From positions 4,611,811 to 4,675,810 of the forward strand of contig OY282605.1 of the NCBI GenBank assembly GCA_958298945.1: a stretch of 64,000 nt of DNA. The letters run 5' to 3'. This document shows positions 22,520-33,714 of the stretch, in pieces. Position 1 is the stretch's first letter. Each line of letters starts with the position of its first letter. Under the pieces are notes generated by a model that ran no database searches, was not told the origin of the DNA, and saw only the letters and a list, made by a program, of their open reading frames with translations. The translations under genes and the position numbers were made by a program. This DNA is from Atherix ibis (taxonomy: Eukaryota; Arthropoda; Insecta; Diptera; Athericidae).

Positions 22520-25500
22520 TTAGTTTGTTAAGCTATCTTCTGCGTGCCTAACAGTTTGCTCTTCTTCTTCGCTCTTCAGCTGGTCATAAAACCACATACA
22601 GTCTGGGGGCACATATTTTGTTCCAAGTTCTCGGACATGTAGATATTTAGGGCGTTTAAGTGGTAACGGCCCAGAGTAGAAGAGAGATCTTGAAGCAGAT
22701 AAACTTAACGTAACGCCATGTTCCTGAAGGATAAACAAGTCCTTTAGCAAGGCAGAGGCAACACTGCTGCATTCTACGCCTTTTGTTGTACACGCTATGA
22801 CACGGTAGGAATATATCCCAAATTTTTGTTTCCTTTGGTTTGAAACGGTTGTTTCGAAAGCCCCTTTAAAATGACCAGTGAAATCTAAAATCATATCTTG
22901 GGAAACTGGAACTACTATAAATTTGCGGCATGAATTTTTAACCAGTTGAACCCATTCTTCTGGCAAATAGATCCTTTCCCGTTTCCTTTTCTCTTTTTCG
23001 ATTAATCCAAAGCTCCTGTCGCAAGGAAGAAAACTATGCCTCGGTTCTAGAAAATCTGTTAGTATTTAGTGTAAAAAGCTTACTACGAGGGTCGTTCAAT
23101 AAGTCCTTAGAAAATCCGACAAATTACGCTCGTAGTGTCGGTAAAGATTTTTTTTGTAAGTAGCATTATCGACAGGAAAGCTGTCAAAATTTCAGCTTGA
23201 TCCATAGCGTAGGTCAATTTCTATCGTCGATTAAAGTTAACGACATTTATTTGTGCATAACAATGGAAAAAAGCGAGCTTAGGGCTGTCATCAAACATCT
23301 CCATTTGAAAGGCTTAAGCCCGAAAGAAATCAAAGCCGAGTTGGATGCAGTTCATGGCACTTCTGCACCTGTGTTTGCGACGGTTTACAATTGGGTGAAT
23401 GAATTTAAACGTGGCCGTTCATCCACAAAAGATGAACATCGTTCAGAACGCCCAGTTGAGGTGTCTACTCCTGAAATCATCGACAAAATCCACGATCTGA
23501 TTTTGAACGATCGGCGAATTAAAGTGCGCGAATTAGTTGAGGCCACGGGCATACCACAAGGTACAGTCGCTTCAATTTTGCATGAAAAATTGTCTGTGAA
23601 AAAAATTTCGGCAAGATGGGTGCCGCGTTTGCTCTCAGAGGAGAATAAGCGCAATCGTGTAGTGGACTCTGAGGCTATGTTGGCACTCTTTCATCGCAAT
23701 TCTGCCGAATTCCTTCGTCGATATGTCACTGTGGACGAAACCTGGATATACTACTACACTCCAGAAACGAAGAGACAGTCATCACAGTGGAATTTCAAGG
23801 GTGAACGGGCTCCGAAGAAGGCAAAAACTGTGCCATCGGCCGGCAAGGTGATGGCCACGGTCTTTTGGGATTCGCAGGGCATCATTTTTATCGACTACTT
23901 GGAAAAAGGAAAAACAATAACAGGAGCGTATTACTCGTCGTTATTGTAACGGTTGAGCGAGGAAATCAAAGAGGAACGCCCCCATCTGAAGAAATAAAAA
24001 TCCTCTTGCATCAGGACAATGCGCGTGTGCACACCTGCGCTGCTTCCATGGCCAAAATTGTGGAATTGAGAATGGAATTGTTGCAGCATCCCGCTTATTC
24101 ACCAGATTTGGCCCCGAGTGACTATTTTCTTTTCCCCAATCTGAAGAAATGGCTTGGCGGACGACGGTTCAATTCCAACGAGGACGTCATTGCTCAAACG
24201 GATGTGTATTTTGCAGAACTTCCGAAATCCTATTTTTTGGACGGGATAAAAATTTTGGAAAAACGGTTGGAAAAGTGTATGGAGCTAAAAGGAGATTATG
24301 TTGAAAAATAAAATTTTTTTTTTTAAAAAACAGTTTTTTCCATATTTTTTTAAGGACTTATTGAACGACCCTCGTACATCTTTAGCTCCTTTCTTGGCTA
24401 TGGTTTCATCGTACATGAAAAAGTACGATTTCCTAGAACTAGCTGCAAAAATGCAAAAGTTATATTCCCACAGTTGCCGTTTAAAGAAAACGTCACCACT
24501 AGTTACATGTGGGAGATGCAAATTTTGTTGGAAATCGAAAGCTAACAGCTCCATCCCATCATTGTTCTCTGAAATTTCTGCGGTGTCTTCTTTCATTTTT
24601 GTATAGAAATATTTTGCTTTTTTCTTGTGCACCTCTTTTTCAGTTATAAGATCCTTTTTTACGTCCTCGTTCTTTTCCGCTGATATGAGTTTTCCAGTCT
24701 ATCGAAAGTTTGGCAAGTATCCGACCGCGGCTTTCCAAATAAGTAGTTATAATTTAAAGAAAAGTGATGAAAAAAATAGTCGTAAGTAACATGAGGCTTT
24801 AGTTTTTCATTGTTCGTGATGGCAGTGTATACATCGGGTTCGTACTTTTGCAAATAAAGCTTATGCATTTTTGCATATTTAATACATATGACAAATAAAA
24901 CTTGTTTTCATTTTTTGTGCGACTATAGTGCGATGATCTTTTTGGAAAAGATTGTATATGAGTATCAATTTGATGGATTGCATCCTCACGTATCATATTA
25001 GGACGATTATTGTGTTTCCCACCCATGTCTTTGGGTGCCGGAATGTTAGCTTTCAAGTTGTACTCTTTTCTTACTAACACCATACAATGAACAAAAAGCA
25101 TTTCTACAAACCCTGTGTAAAGTACTGCCGATTTTTATGGTGTATTCACAGGAACAAGAACGTTCTGGTCCATCACCCGATTTAGGTCTATTTCTGGCTA
25201 CCTTTTTTACAACTATTTGTCCGCCTAAAAATATGTCCTGTTTCTCTTTGTTACCAATTTTATTAAATAATGTGAAGATATTTTGTTTGGCAATGTCAGT
25301 TATTTTTTGGCAACATTTTAATTTACAGTTGCACTCTTGGCCGGTTTTTCTTTCACTTTTTACACATTTTTCTTTATTTTTAATGCCGATATACGATTTT
25401 TCTTCAGCTTTCCTTCTCTTCGCAATATTTCTTTCCCACTTGCTTTCATCTCTTACTCGTTTCTTGCCAACTGTTTGTTCCTGGTCCCAATGGTCATCTT

Positions 25501-25648
25501 CAGAATCACTTTGGACCATTGATGAAATTTGAGCACTTACATTAAACACAGAAAATCGTTTAGTGGTAGCTTCCGGTTCATCGGGACAAAAATCAGGATC
25601 TCTGTCCGAATCGTCAAACTGTTCGCTTGGACAATTGCTATTCGACAT
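22520..25648 (-). pseudogene. broken gene of an uncharacterised arthropod Cys-rich family, split by a mariner
   Basis: Starts MSNSNCPSEQFDDSDRD at 25648. An acidic N terminus is followed by KKRVRDESKWERNIAKRRK, a Cys cluster (CNCKLKCC) and later DMGGKHNNRP, IQSFPKRSSHYSR, CQTFDRLE, FDFQQNLHLPH and FFKRQLWEYN. This motif order is that of a large family of arthropod proteins of unknown function; I recall a DUF7869-type domain in it but cannot confirm that. Frameshifts lie near 25050, 24870 and 24675. A mariner (23086-24374) splits it, and after it the frame resumes with HSFLPCDRSFGLIEK and runs to the stop at 22520. Some 90 residues expected between the two parts seem to be missing. It may itself derive from a transposon. 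Confidence 0.6.
23086..24374 (+). mobile_element. mariner (DD34D) copy M4a, inside the broken gene
   Basis: Inverted ends CGAGGGTCGTTCAATAAG / CTTATTGAACGACCCTCG, flanked by TA (23084-23085 and 24375-24376). Transposase from 23263 (MEKSELRAVIKHLHLKG) with helix-turn-helix, WVPRLL, VTVDETW, LLHQDNA and YSPDLAPSDYF; exactly 34 residues lie between the second and third catalytic Asp. A stop at 23947 and a frameshift near 23997 inactivate it; the rest is intact to VEK at 24308. A close relative sits at 54058-54949. Confidence 0.92.
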
Positions 25649-27018
25649 TTTAAAAAAAAAAACTATAAAACTGTAAAACAATCTGCTGCAATTTACACGG
25701 AATAAGACCTTAATCTGCCAAATATCTGACTGACTGACGAATCTGACTATTCGTCAAAGCCACATTTCACATTGGATGATGAACTATTGCATGGAATTGT
25801 GAAATAATTATGAATTATTGCAGGAAAATGTGAAATTATCAGTAATTCATTACTGAACGTCATAGCCACGTTTCACATTGATATGAAATTTTAACTAAAA
25901 AAGTATAGCGTTTCAATGATGGTCGCCTGATTACTTTACCATGATTTCAGTGGAGGGAAACAGGACGATTTGAGTTAATTTTTTGTTATGAAAATTATTC
26001 AGTTATTCTATTTCATTTTTTTTATTCGTTTTGGTCTAATTTCAGAATTTAATCAAGAAAATACATATTATAGATCTATTTCATATTTTGAAATGTAAAC
26101 TTTTATAAGCAAATAAATAAATTTATATACAACAAAACAAAAATTGTTTTATTTAGTTTCGAATTCTAAAATAATAAAATTTGAATAACTACTGTACTTA
26201 TTTGATTAATTTAATTAACTACGACTATTGTTTTGAAAATTTGTGCCAAAACTATGTGAATACATATAAAATTGTTGCTATTTGGAAAATCATACCGCAG
26301 ATATTTTTTGTGGTGATGCCTTTGCTAAGTATGCATGGGTGAGTAGCTTTAAAATTGTTTTCGATTATTATAGGGTTTAATTTTGTTTTTAAATTGCCTA
26401 TCCTTATAATTTATAATCTAAGGCGCACCCCTTAGTCTATTCCACTGTGTATTCATTGTTATAAAGTATACGACCGCTACTACCATCTATTGAGTTTTAC
26501 GTACGTAACAAAAATCAATAGTAATAAACAATTTTTGACCAACGAAATCGAAAAAAAAATTAAAAAATGTATTTTTTTTTATTTGATGGATGTACTATAT
26601 AATATTACGATATTGGCTTAATGATTTTAATACGATTTCATATTTAATTTATTTAGATTGCATTTGGTAATAAATATTATCAATAGATGACTCTCGACTT
26701 ATTAAGAGTTTATAGTTTTTAAAAAAATTGAACTGATAGCCAAACATACTTTGTTTTATCATTTTTAAAATAGAAATACGTTAAATTAAAGAGTCGTTTT
26801 CTTATCATAATAATATAATATACAAATCTAATAACGTAATTTTATTTTTATTGTATGATGTACAGACAGACTATTTCTTGGATTTTTTCTCTTAACTGCA
26901 GTGCCATCTTCCGCCTATAGTTTGTTTTGTTGGCCATTAGTTGACACTTAATGTCATTTTTAAGAGATATACCAATTTAATCAAATAGTGAAAAAATTGG
27001 CTCCAAAAACTAAGTCAA
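25649..27018. other. AT-rich region with a short direct repeat
   Basis: No gene recognised. A 23-bp direct repeat with about three mismatches (CGTCAAAGCCACATTTCACA near 25754 and CGTCATAGCCACGTTTCACA near 25858) lies just upstream of the broken gene. The right part should contain the promoter of the THAP gene. Confidence 0.5.
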
Positions 27019-28377
27019 ATGAAGTGCTTTGTAGCGAATTGTTTTAATTATGATGACTCGAGAGAAAGGAATCTTTCATTTTTTAGGTAGGTTATGGGAT
27101 TTATTGGTAAATGGAAGGTATTTAAGATTGGTTTTTTTCTTATAATTGAAATACAGATTTCCGAAAGATCCAGTCCGTAGACAACAGTGGATTAATATTA
27201 TACCGCACCTGCGAGGTACGCCTACAGAGCGGCATATATTATGTTCCCGACATTTCGCGCCAGAAGACATATCGATAGGACAGACCAAGTCCTTGCTTAA
27301 ACGATCAGCAGTACCAAAATATTTTAACGATTGCGATACGAATACAAATAACGGAGTGATTATATTAAAATTCTATATTGCTGAAAATAATTACATTTTA
27401 GGTTTATTTCAGATTTATGTAAATTATTTGCGCACTTATGCATCTAAACGGCGGAAAAAAGTGAGTTTAAACTTATTGCAATAAATATTATTTTGTTTGA
27501 AAGAATACATTTTATATAAATTTGATTATTAATAGAAATAATAAAATTCTAATAATTTTTTGAATAATAACCGAAGAACATAGTCAACGTAGAAGAAAAT
27601 GACAATGCTGGAAATGCTTTATTGGACATAAGTGAGAATAGCACAGAGAGTGATTCGATCACAATAATAGATTCAGATGATAGCAGTTCTACAAGTAAAC
27701 CAAATTCAAGCGAACATGACAAATATATTAACTATAAGATATCTGGTCTCGAATTTGGAGATGATAGCAAAGTCAGTTTGGAGCCAATTGAAAAAGATGA
27801 TTGTCCTATGATGATTTGCGAACAAACTGGAACTTCTTCAGAAACTGCTACCTATTCAATTCTGGATCAATTATCGGACAATGACGAAATTAAATCTAAT
27901 CACAAAAATAATTTCGGAATATCGTCAAGTAATGAGCTTAAATATAAGGAAAAATCTTTGATGAATTTAATGACAAGGTATTACTTAAATAATATATAGA
28001 AACAATTGATTATAAATATGTTTTCCTTAGGTTTTACAAACTCAGTTGTCAATTATGCCCGAAGAAGAAAATTTTGAAAAAATTCACTCCACTTAGTACA
28101 TTATTAAATCATTATAAACATGTGCATTCAGTCGATGGCTTTGTAGAATGCTGTGATATTAAATTAAGCAAATTTTTAGAAATGTCTCTACATATTGCAG
28201 GACACATAAATCCACAAACTCATCAGTAATATTTCTATAAAAATATTAAAAAAGAAATAAAAATATTTAAATAATCTGTTTATTTTTTGAAGATGTCCAG
28301 AGTGCGATAAGATAATGGATACACTCGAGGAGTTAAAAACTCATATAAAGGATCATATACCTTATGAATATAGATAA
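27019..28377 (+). CDS. THAP-domain plus C2H2 zinc-finger protein
   Basis: Probable DNA-binding protein. Exons: 27019-27086, 27157-27355, 27413-27460, 27577-27977, 28031-28225, 28293-28377; all in phase, 331 residues. Exons 1-2 form a THAP domain (MKCFVANC, the WI pair in QQWINIIP, CSRHF, and a final LKRSAVPKYF). Exon 4 is an acidic Ser/Asp-rich linker. Exon 5 (FYKLSCQLC) and exon 6 (CPECDKIMDTLEELKTH) match ZAD1 exons 4 and 5: exon 5 is 195 nt in both genes with the same phases. The frame stops at 28375 in IPYEYR, just where ZAD1 continues into more fingers. Exon 3 (YLRTYASKRRKK) is supported only by its splice sites. Function unknown; not a confident P-element derivative. Confidence 0.8.
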
Positions 28378-28475
28378 TTTCCATGTTTGAAATGTTTAAA
28401 AGTTTAATGATTTTATAACGTTAAGACAACATAAACTAACACACCTTGATGACTTCGAAGACATAATATAACATA
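28378..28475 (+). pseudogene. decayed C2H2 finger remnant after the THAP gene
   Basis: Directly past the stop, shifted frames give FPCLKC and TLRQHKLTHLDDFED, the two halves of a C2H2 finger as at the matching place in ZAD1. Stops in every frame show it is no longer translated. Confidence 0.6.
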
Positions 28476-29001
28476 TGTAGATAATGGAAAGATGTTTCTT
28501 TGATCAACTAAATATAGGAAATTAAAATTTTTGTATTGCATCATAAAAAATATTTTTATTAATTTAGCAGTTAGTAAAGTTAGTGTATAGTTCTACTTAG
28601 TTTATGATAGAAATAGTAAAAATTTAATTATTTACTATTTCTCCCATAAGGATAGTAGAACTAGTTAAATGTAAAAAATAAGAGTTCAAGTATCGAAAAA
28701 ATTAATTCCATAAGTACAAACAATTATAATAAATTTCTCAAGTCAAAAGTATAAGAAAATTTTAAGAAATATTGAATTTTCATAATACTAAAAATATGAT
28801 TTAAAATAAATATTTAGATGTAAGACTATGAATTTTATTATAATTTTAATTTAATGTTTGTGTTGTACATTTTAAGAATATGAATTGTAGTTCATTTTTA
28901 TAATATACATATGATTAAATAATAAACTGGCTTTTTTTTTCATTGTATCCGACAATTTAAAAATTTATTTATTTTCCATTCAAATAAATGTTTCTACATA
29001 A
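28476..29001. other. AT-rich 3' flanks of convergent genes
   Basis: Very AT-rich DNA between the THAP gene (plus) and UQCR11 (minus). Candidate AATAAA signals are present. A short imperfect inverted repeat around 28580-28670 (TTAGTAAAGTTAG, ...AGTAGAACTAGTTAA) is the only structure noted. Confidence 0.45.
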
Positions 29002-29297
29002 CTATTCATCAGGTTTAACGAATTTTCCACCATAAAACGGTATATATGCTACTATAACTTTCCAATCAGTAACATAGCATAATGCAAGCGATGCTGCTCC
29101 ACCGAACCCAATAGCTGAGGTAATCCTAAAAATTATTAAATCATTTTTATTATTCCTGTACACATTTTGAATGAAAAATTTGTATTATGTAACTTACTTT
29201 ATTTAAATGCGAAAAAGTAACATTTTCATATAGCATTTTTTACAACTTACCATTGACTTGCTTGTTGAGCATGTTTTGGACCAAAAGGAATTTTCAT
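29002..29297 (-). CDS. UQCR11: cytochrome bc1 complex (complex III) subunit UQCR11 / 6.4 kDa
   Basis: Small subunit of mitochondrial ubiquinol-cytochrome c reductase. Two exons, 29251-29297 and 29002-29125, with GT-AG ends and phase 2, give 56 residues, the usual length in the family. It starts MKIPFGPKHAQQASQW, has one membrane helix (AIGFGGAASLALCYV) and ends TDWKVIVAYIPFYGGKF plus a short tail, which matches the animal pattern TDW...P..GKF. Both exons are too short for typical ORF calling. It is divergent from the ZAD2 gene, 507 bp away. The Drosophila name would be UQCR-6.4 if orthology holds. Confidence 0.88.
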
Positions 29298-29804
29298 TTT
29301 GATATTTAATTAATTTAATATTTAATAGTTTCTGAAAAACCGATTACTACTGATAAACTTTTCTCCACTGATTTTCTGCACGTTTGACGTTTGACAGCTG
29401 AAAATATTCGAATGGTACACTCGTTCCCCCATGATATGTGTGAAACAATTTGGCAAACGAAAATCTTACACGACTATTGTGAATAGTAAATTTTGCATAG
29501 TATAAAGTCCTTACTAAATAATTACATATAAATGAAATAAATAGGAATTTTCCATTTATGTTTTTGTTGCAAACACAATAAAGATATTTATATGTTAATA
29601 TTTGATTATAGATGAGAGTTGTGTCAAAAGAAAAAATTCCATTTGTGTTTTTGTAGATCGTGTGAATGCCCAATACGATTTCTAATGTCATATCTTTATA
29701 AATTGTTGACAATCAATTATAAGAAATAGCAGAAATTAGGTTGATTGTTATTTGGCTCAAAATACTGTTGTAAAAGTGAATATTTTCATTATATTTCAAA
29801 TAAC
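29298..29804. other. divergent intergenic region UQCR11 / ZAD2
   Basis: About 500 bp that must contain both promoters. The antisense ORF across it has no recognisable similarity. A GC-richer patch at 29370-29420 lies near the likely UQCR11 transcription start. Confidence 0.5.
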
Positions 29805-30954
29805 ATGGTCGATTTTGTTATATGCCGTTTATGTCTTGAATCAGAGAGACCTGTTTATAATATATTCAGCTATAATTTAAAAGAAAGGGATACCCGGGCG
29901 AAAATCTTGAAGTGCGTTTATCTGGATGTGAGTAGTAATTATTAAAATAAGATCTTTCGATTATTGTATTATCATAATATGAGAAAAAAAAACACATATT
30001 TTCAGATAACTGAACATGATACAATATCGACATCAATTTGTGTTGGTTGTATTAACAAAATAGAAGAAATTACCATATACAGTGAACAGGTCTAATAAGC
30101 ACATTGATTTTTTTAAATAATTTTTTCTTACAGAATTTTTTTTAGGTTGAGAAAAATCAACAAGTATTCAAGCAATATCTCGAAAAGGCAGCGGCTGAAG
30201 AAAGTAATCATGATACATATGACACGAGTGCATCCAATTACGAAGTATTCGAGATTGATGAGGATAGTAGTGATGATGTAGAATTATCTGTAGAGGAACC
30301 GGGGACCTCAAGACAGAGACAGGTGAAATCATTTACCTGTGAAATTTGTGGTAAAATTCTTTCTAGTAAATGGAGTCATGAATATCATTTAACTACACAT
30401 AATGAGGTACGACAATCTCAATGTGAAATTTGCGGCAAATGGTAAATTGAGCTATATTATTACTATCTGTTTGTAGAGTGCCATTTTAGACAAATTTTTT
30501 TTAGGTTGAAAAATAATTTTTGCCTGACAAAGCATATGGAAATACATTCGGATATAAGATTCAAGTGCACGCAATGCTCATATTCAACATGCCATCGTGA
30601 TAAATTCCTACTTCACATTCGAGGAAATCATTCTACAACTGCGACAAAACATACTTGTAGGGACTGTAATCGTGTCTTTTCCAAAAGAAGCTATCTAGAA
30701 AACCACATAAATCGACAGGCTTGCGTTAAAAAGTTCATTTGCGAATACTGCGACAAAGTGTTTGCATACAGATCAAATTATTTCATGCATCGTAAAACTG
30801 AGCATGCTGATATATTGGGGAAAGTGCCCGAAGAAGAAGATGAAGGGCAGAGGTAATAATAATAATTATTATGTATATGAAATATAATTCGGAAATAATA
30901 TTAATTATTTTTAGAACACTAGAAGACACTCAGCAATCTTCCGGTCACGAATAA
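29805..30954 (+). CDS. ZAD-C2H2 zinc-finger protein 2 (ZAD2)
   Basis: Exons 29805-29927, 30006-30089, 30146-30441, 30505-30852, 30915-30954; 296 residues, all in phase. ZAD: CRLCLESERPVYNIF in exon 1 and CVGC in exon 2. An acidic linker follows (EIDEDSSDDVELS), then C2H2 fingers CEICGKILSSKWSHEYH, CEICGKWLKNNFCLTKH, CTQC, CRDC and CEYCDKVFAYRSNYFMH. The penultimate finger has RQACVKKFICEYC where ZAD3 has the standard RHTGEKNFPCEYC linker, so its last His is replaced by Ala/Cys. The exon plan is the same as ZAD3, and it lacks the two fingers found in ZAD1 exons 4-5. Confidence 0.9.
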
Positions 30955-32141
30955 CTAGGAAACAGCTCATGATATTTTGAATTATTAGGTTTAAATAATT
31001 TTCCGTTCTTCCTTAAGTTTAGGTACTTTAGTATATCATAAAACTCTTTTTCTACTTAGTCATAATATTTTCTACGTTTGAAGAAAAATGTTTTTTTTAA
31101 TTTTTAATTTTTGGTTTTTTTATTTAAATTTTTTTAAATATCGAAAAAAAAATAATTTCATTATACATATAAAAGTTGCGAAATAAATTAAACTATTGAA
31201 TAAACAAATAAAATTTGTTTTGAAATTGCAATTTGTAATATACAAATATTCATAACAATTAAAAAATTATGAAAGAGAGAAATTCGGAGTATTTTTGAAT
31301 TTTTTTTTTAAGGAATGAATGTAAACTTTATTTGTAATTCATTTTTTTTGTATTAAGTATTGTTTTAAAAACATTTTCAAAATATATATAACAATTATAT
31401 TGAATACAAAGTTTGTTTATTTTTATTAGTTTTAGAAATTATTAATAGTTATGTCGAATTACTTTCTATTATATATGAACATTTTTATTTAATGTGTGGA
31501 AATTAAATTAGGAATATTAGGGGGAAATTAAATTGAAAACTATATTTTATGAATCAGTAGAAAAACTCTCGTGGCTTAAGTAAAATTCTTAGATTAGAAT
31601 ACAATTTTTATCGCTCGTTCAAACTTCCTTCCCCTTTATCTTTTCAGATTGTTATTGCATCTGTAACATTAAATTTTTTGATAACTTCAATATTTGTAGT
31701 TAATTTGAATAAAGAATATTTTAAGTTACTTATAGTTTTACATGGGGACTATTTTTGAATTTAAACAAAACACCAAGTGTATTTATTATAATTTATTGTT
31801 AGTTACAGCTTATTTTCATGGAATAAAATTTTTAGCAATTTGACCTTGATCTATTTTTTTTAAATTTTTTAACTGCCATAAAATTTAAAAATTAAAAATT
31901 TACAAAAATGATTGCTTATGAAAACAGTTTTGACGTTTTTTAAGCTGCACCTGTTGTGTTAGAGTTTCTTTTCTTGACCGTGAGAGTGCCGATTACTTTT
32001 TTTTCCATACGCCATGTTGTTGTTTTAAATTGTTGACATTTTATTATTAGTAAATAACTTATAAGTTAATAAAGATATAGAAGTGTATCAAATTAATTAT
32101 TGAATAATAAATTTTTATATTGTAAAATCTGCAAAATTGTC
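30955..32141. other. AT-rich intergenic region between two tandem ZAD genes
   Basis: Long A/T runs, no ORF or repeat family recognised. The promoter of ZAD3 should lie at the right end (around 31930-32060, slightly GC-richer). Confidence 0.5.
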
Positions 32142-33302
32142 ATGGTTGATCTTATAATATGCCGTTTATGTCTTGAGTCGGAAAGGCCAGTTTTTAATAT
32201 TTTTAACTACAATTTAGCTGAACGAAATATAAAGGATAAAGTATTTAAATATCTTTCCTTGAATGTAAGTTATAATATTGATATTAAATAATATGACCAC
32301 TACAACCTGTGAATGATTTTTTTTTTTAAGATTTCGGAAACAGATTCACTGACAACATCAGTTTGTGTGCAGTGCATTAATAAAATTGAAGAATTTCATA
32401 CATTCAGTGAACAGGTTAACACTATGCGTCTGGAACTTTTGCATAAGAATATATTACAGATTAGTTGTAGGTCAAACGAAATCAAGAAGCATTTAAGCAA
32501 TGTCAGAAGAAAGCAACCATTGTCGATAGTGGTATTAAACAAACGCCTATTTCGGGTTCTATAAATTTCGAAATTTATGAAATTGATGAAGATAGTGAAG
32601 ATTCAGTAGTAGATTTATCTGTGGATGAACCTCCAGTATCTAAAGAAAATACCACCGGAAAAACATTTGCTTGTGAGGAATGTGGTAAAGTACTTGCAAC
32701 CAAATGGAGTTATGAATATCATGTAACCACACATAATGAAGTTCTGCAATCTCAATGCGAGCTTTGTGGTAAATGGTAAAAAAAAAATATAAATAAAAAT
32801 CGTATATTATTAATATTAATGTACAATTTGTTTATTACTTTTAGGTTAAAAAATAATATTTGTCTTTATAAACATATGCAAATACATTCTTCTATACGAT
32901 ATAAATGTACGTATTGCAAATATTCAACCTCTCGTCGTGATAATTTCCAACGGCATATGCGAGAGAATCACTCAAATAATGTATCTTATATATGTCCAGT
33001 TTGCAATCGTGCTTTTACTCAAAAAAGATATTTAGAAAACCATATGGCTCGACATACTGGCGAAAAAAACTTTCCATGCGAATATTGTGACAAAACATTC
33101 GCGTACAGTTCCAACTATTATATTCATCGTAAAAAAGAACATCCAGATATTTTAGCAAAATTAGCTGAAGAAAAAGAAGAGAAACAAAGGTTAGATGAAA
33201 TATAATAACACGCATAATTAGCATATGAATTAATCCAAACTATAAATTATTCATTCTTTCAGATTACTTAGAGAAGCACAAGAATCTTTAAATCAAGAAT
33301 AG
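32142..33302 (+). CDS. ZAD-C2H2 zinc-finger protein 3 (ZAD3)
   Basis: Tandem paralogue of ZAD2. Exons 32142-32264, 32331-32414, 32471-32775, 32845-33189, 33263-33302; 298 residues. ZAD: CRLCLESERPVFNIF and CVQC. Linker EIDEDSEDSVVDLS. Fingers CEECGKVLATKWSYEYH, CELCGKWLKNNICLYKH, CTYC, CPVCNRAFTQKRYLENH, CEYCDKTFAYSSNYYIH; the tail ends ESLNQE. Reading through the small intron at 32415-32470 gives a false stop near 32562; splicing it restores the frame and matches ZAD2. An in-frame ATG upstream (32100) exists, but similarity to ZAD2 starts at MVD, so 32142 is preferred. Confidence 0.9.
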
Positions 33303-33712
33303 CTGATACAAACTAATTTAATGTAGGATATCCGATCATTTAAAATGACTTCAGTAAACGTATTATTATATTATAAATAGTTGCGCTCTAATCTGTACTT
33401 CCATAATTTTATTTAACAATATGAAAATGATTTATATTAATTTAACTTTTGATAAGTTTAAGAAAGTTTGTGAAGAGTATATACAATATGTATTTAAAAA
33501 ATTTAAATAATTGGGAAATATTAAAAATGACAAGAATTTCGTTATTTCTACATATAAATTTGTTTTATTTGATAGAATTCAAAATAATACATAAATTTTC
33601 TATATTCTGAACCAGTAATTATAGGCTAAAGCTCAGTTTTTTTTTCAATTGAGTATATATTTTAGTTTAAATATTATATGTTTGTAAGCGTTACAAATTA
33701 ATATCAATTATA
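33303..33712. other. AT-rich 3' flank of ZAD3
   Basis: No feature apart from the likely ZAD3 polyadenylation region; ends at the TA target site of the next mariner. Confidence 0.45.
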
Positions 33713-33714
33713 TA

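Noticed and set aside
25137..25532. Plus-strand ORF of 131 codons
   Set aside because: Exact antisense of the Cys-rich gene, which has the recognisable motifs.
27019..27355. THAP domain as evidence of a P-element copy
   Set aside because: No P-element transposase follows; the downstream exons are acidic linker and C2H2 fingers.
32313..32564. Open frame continuing past ZAD3 exon 2 and ending at RVL
   Set aside because: It reads through a 56-bp intron; splicing at 32414/32471 gives a frame that matches ZAD2.
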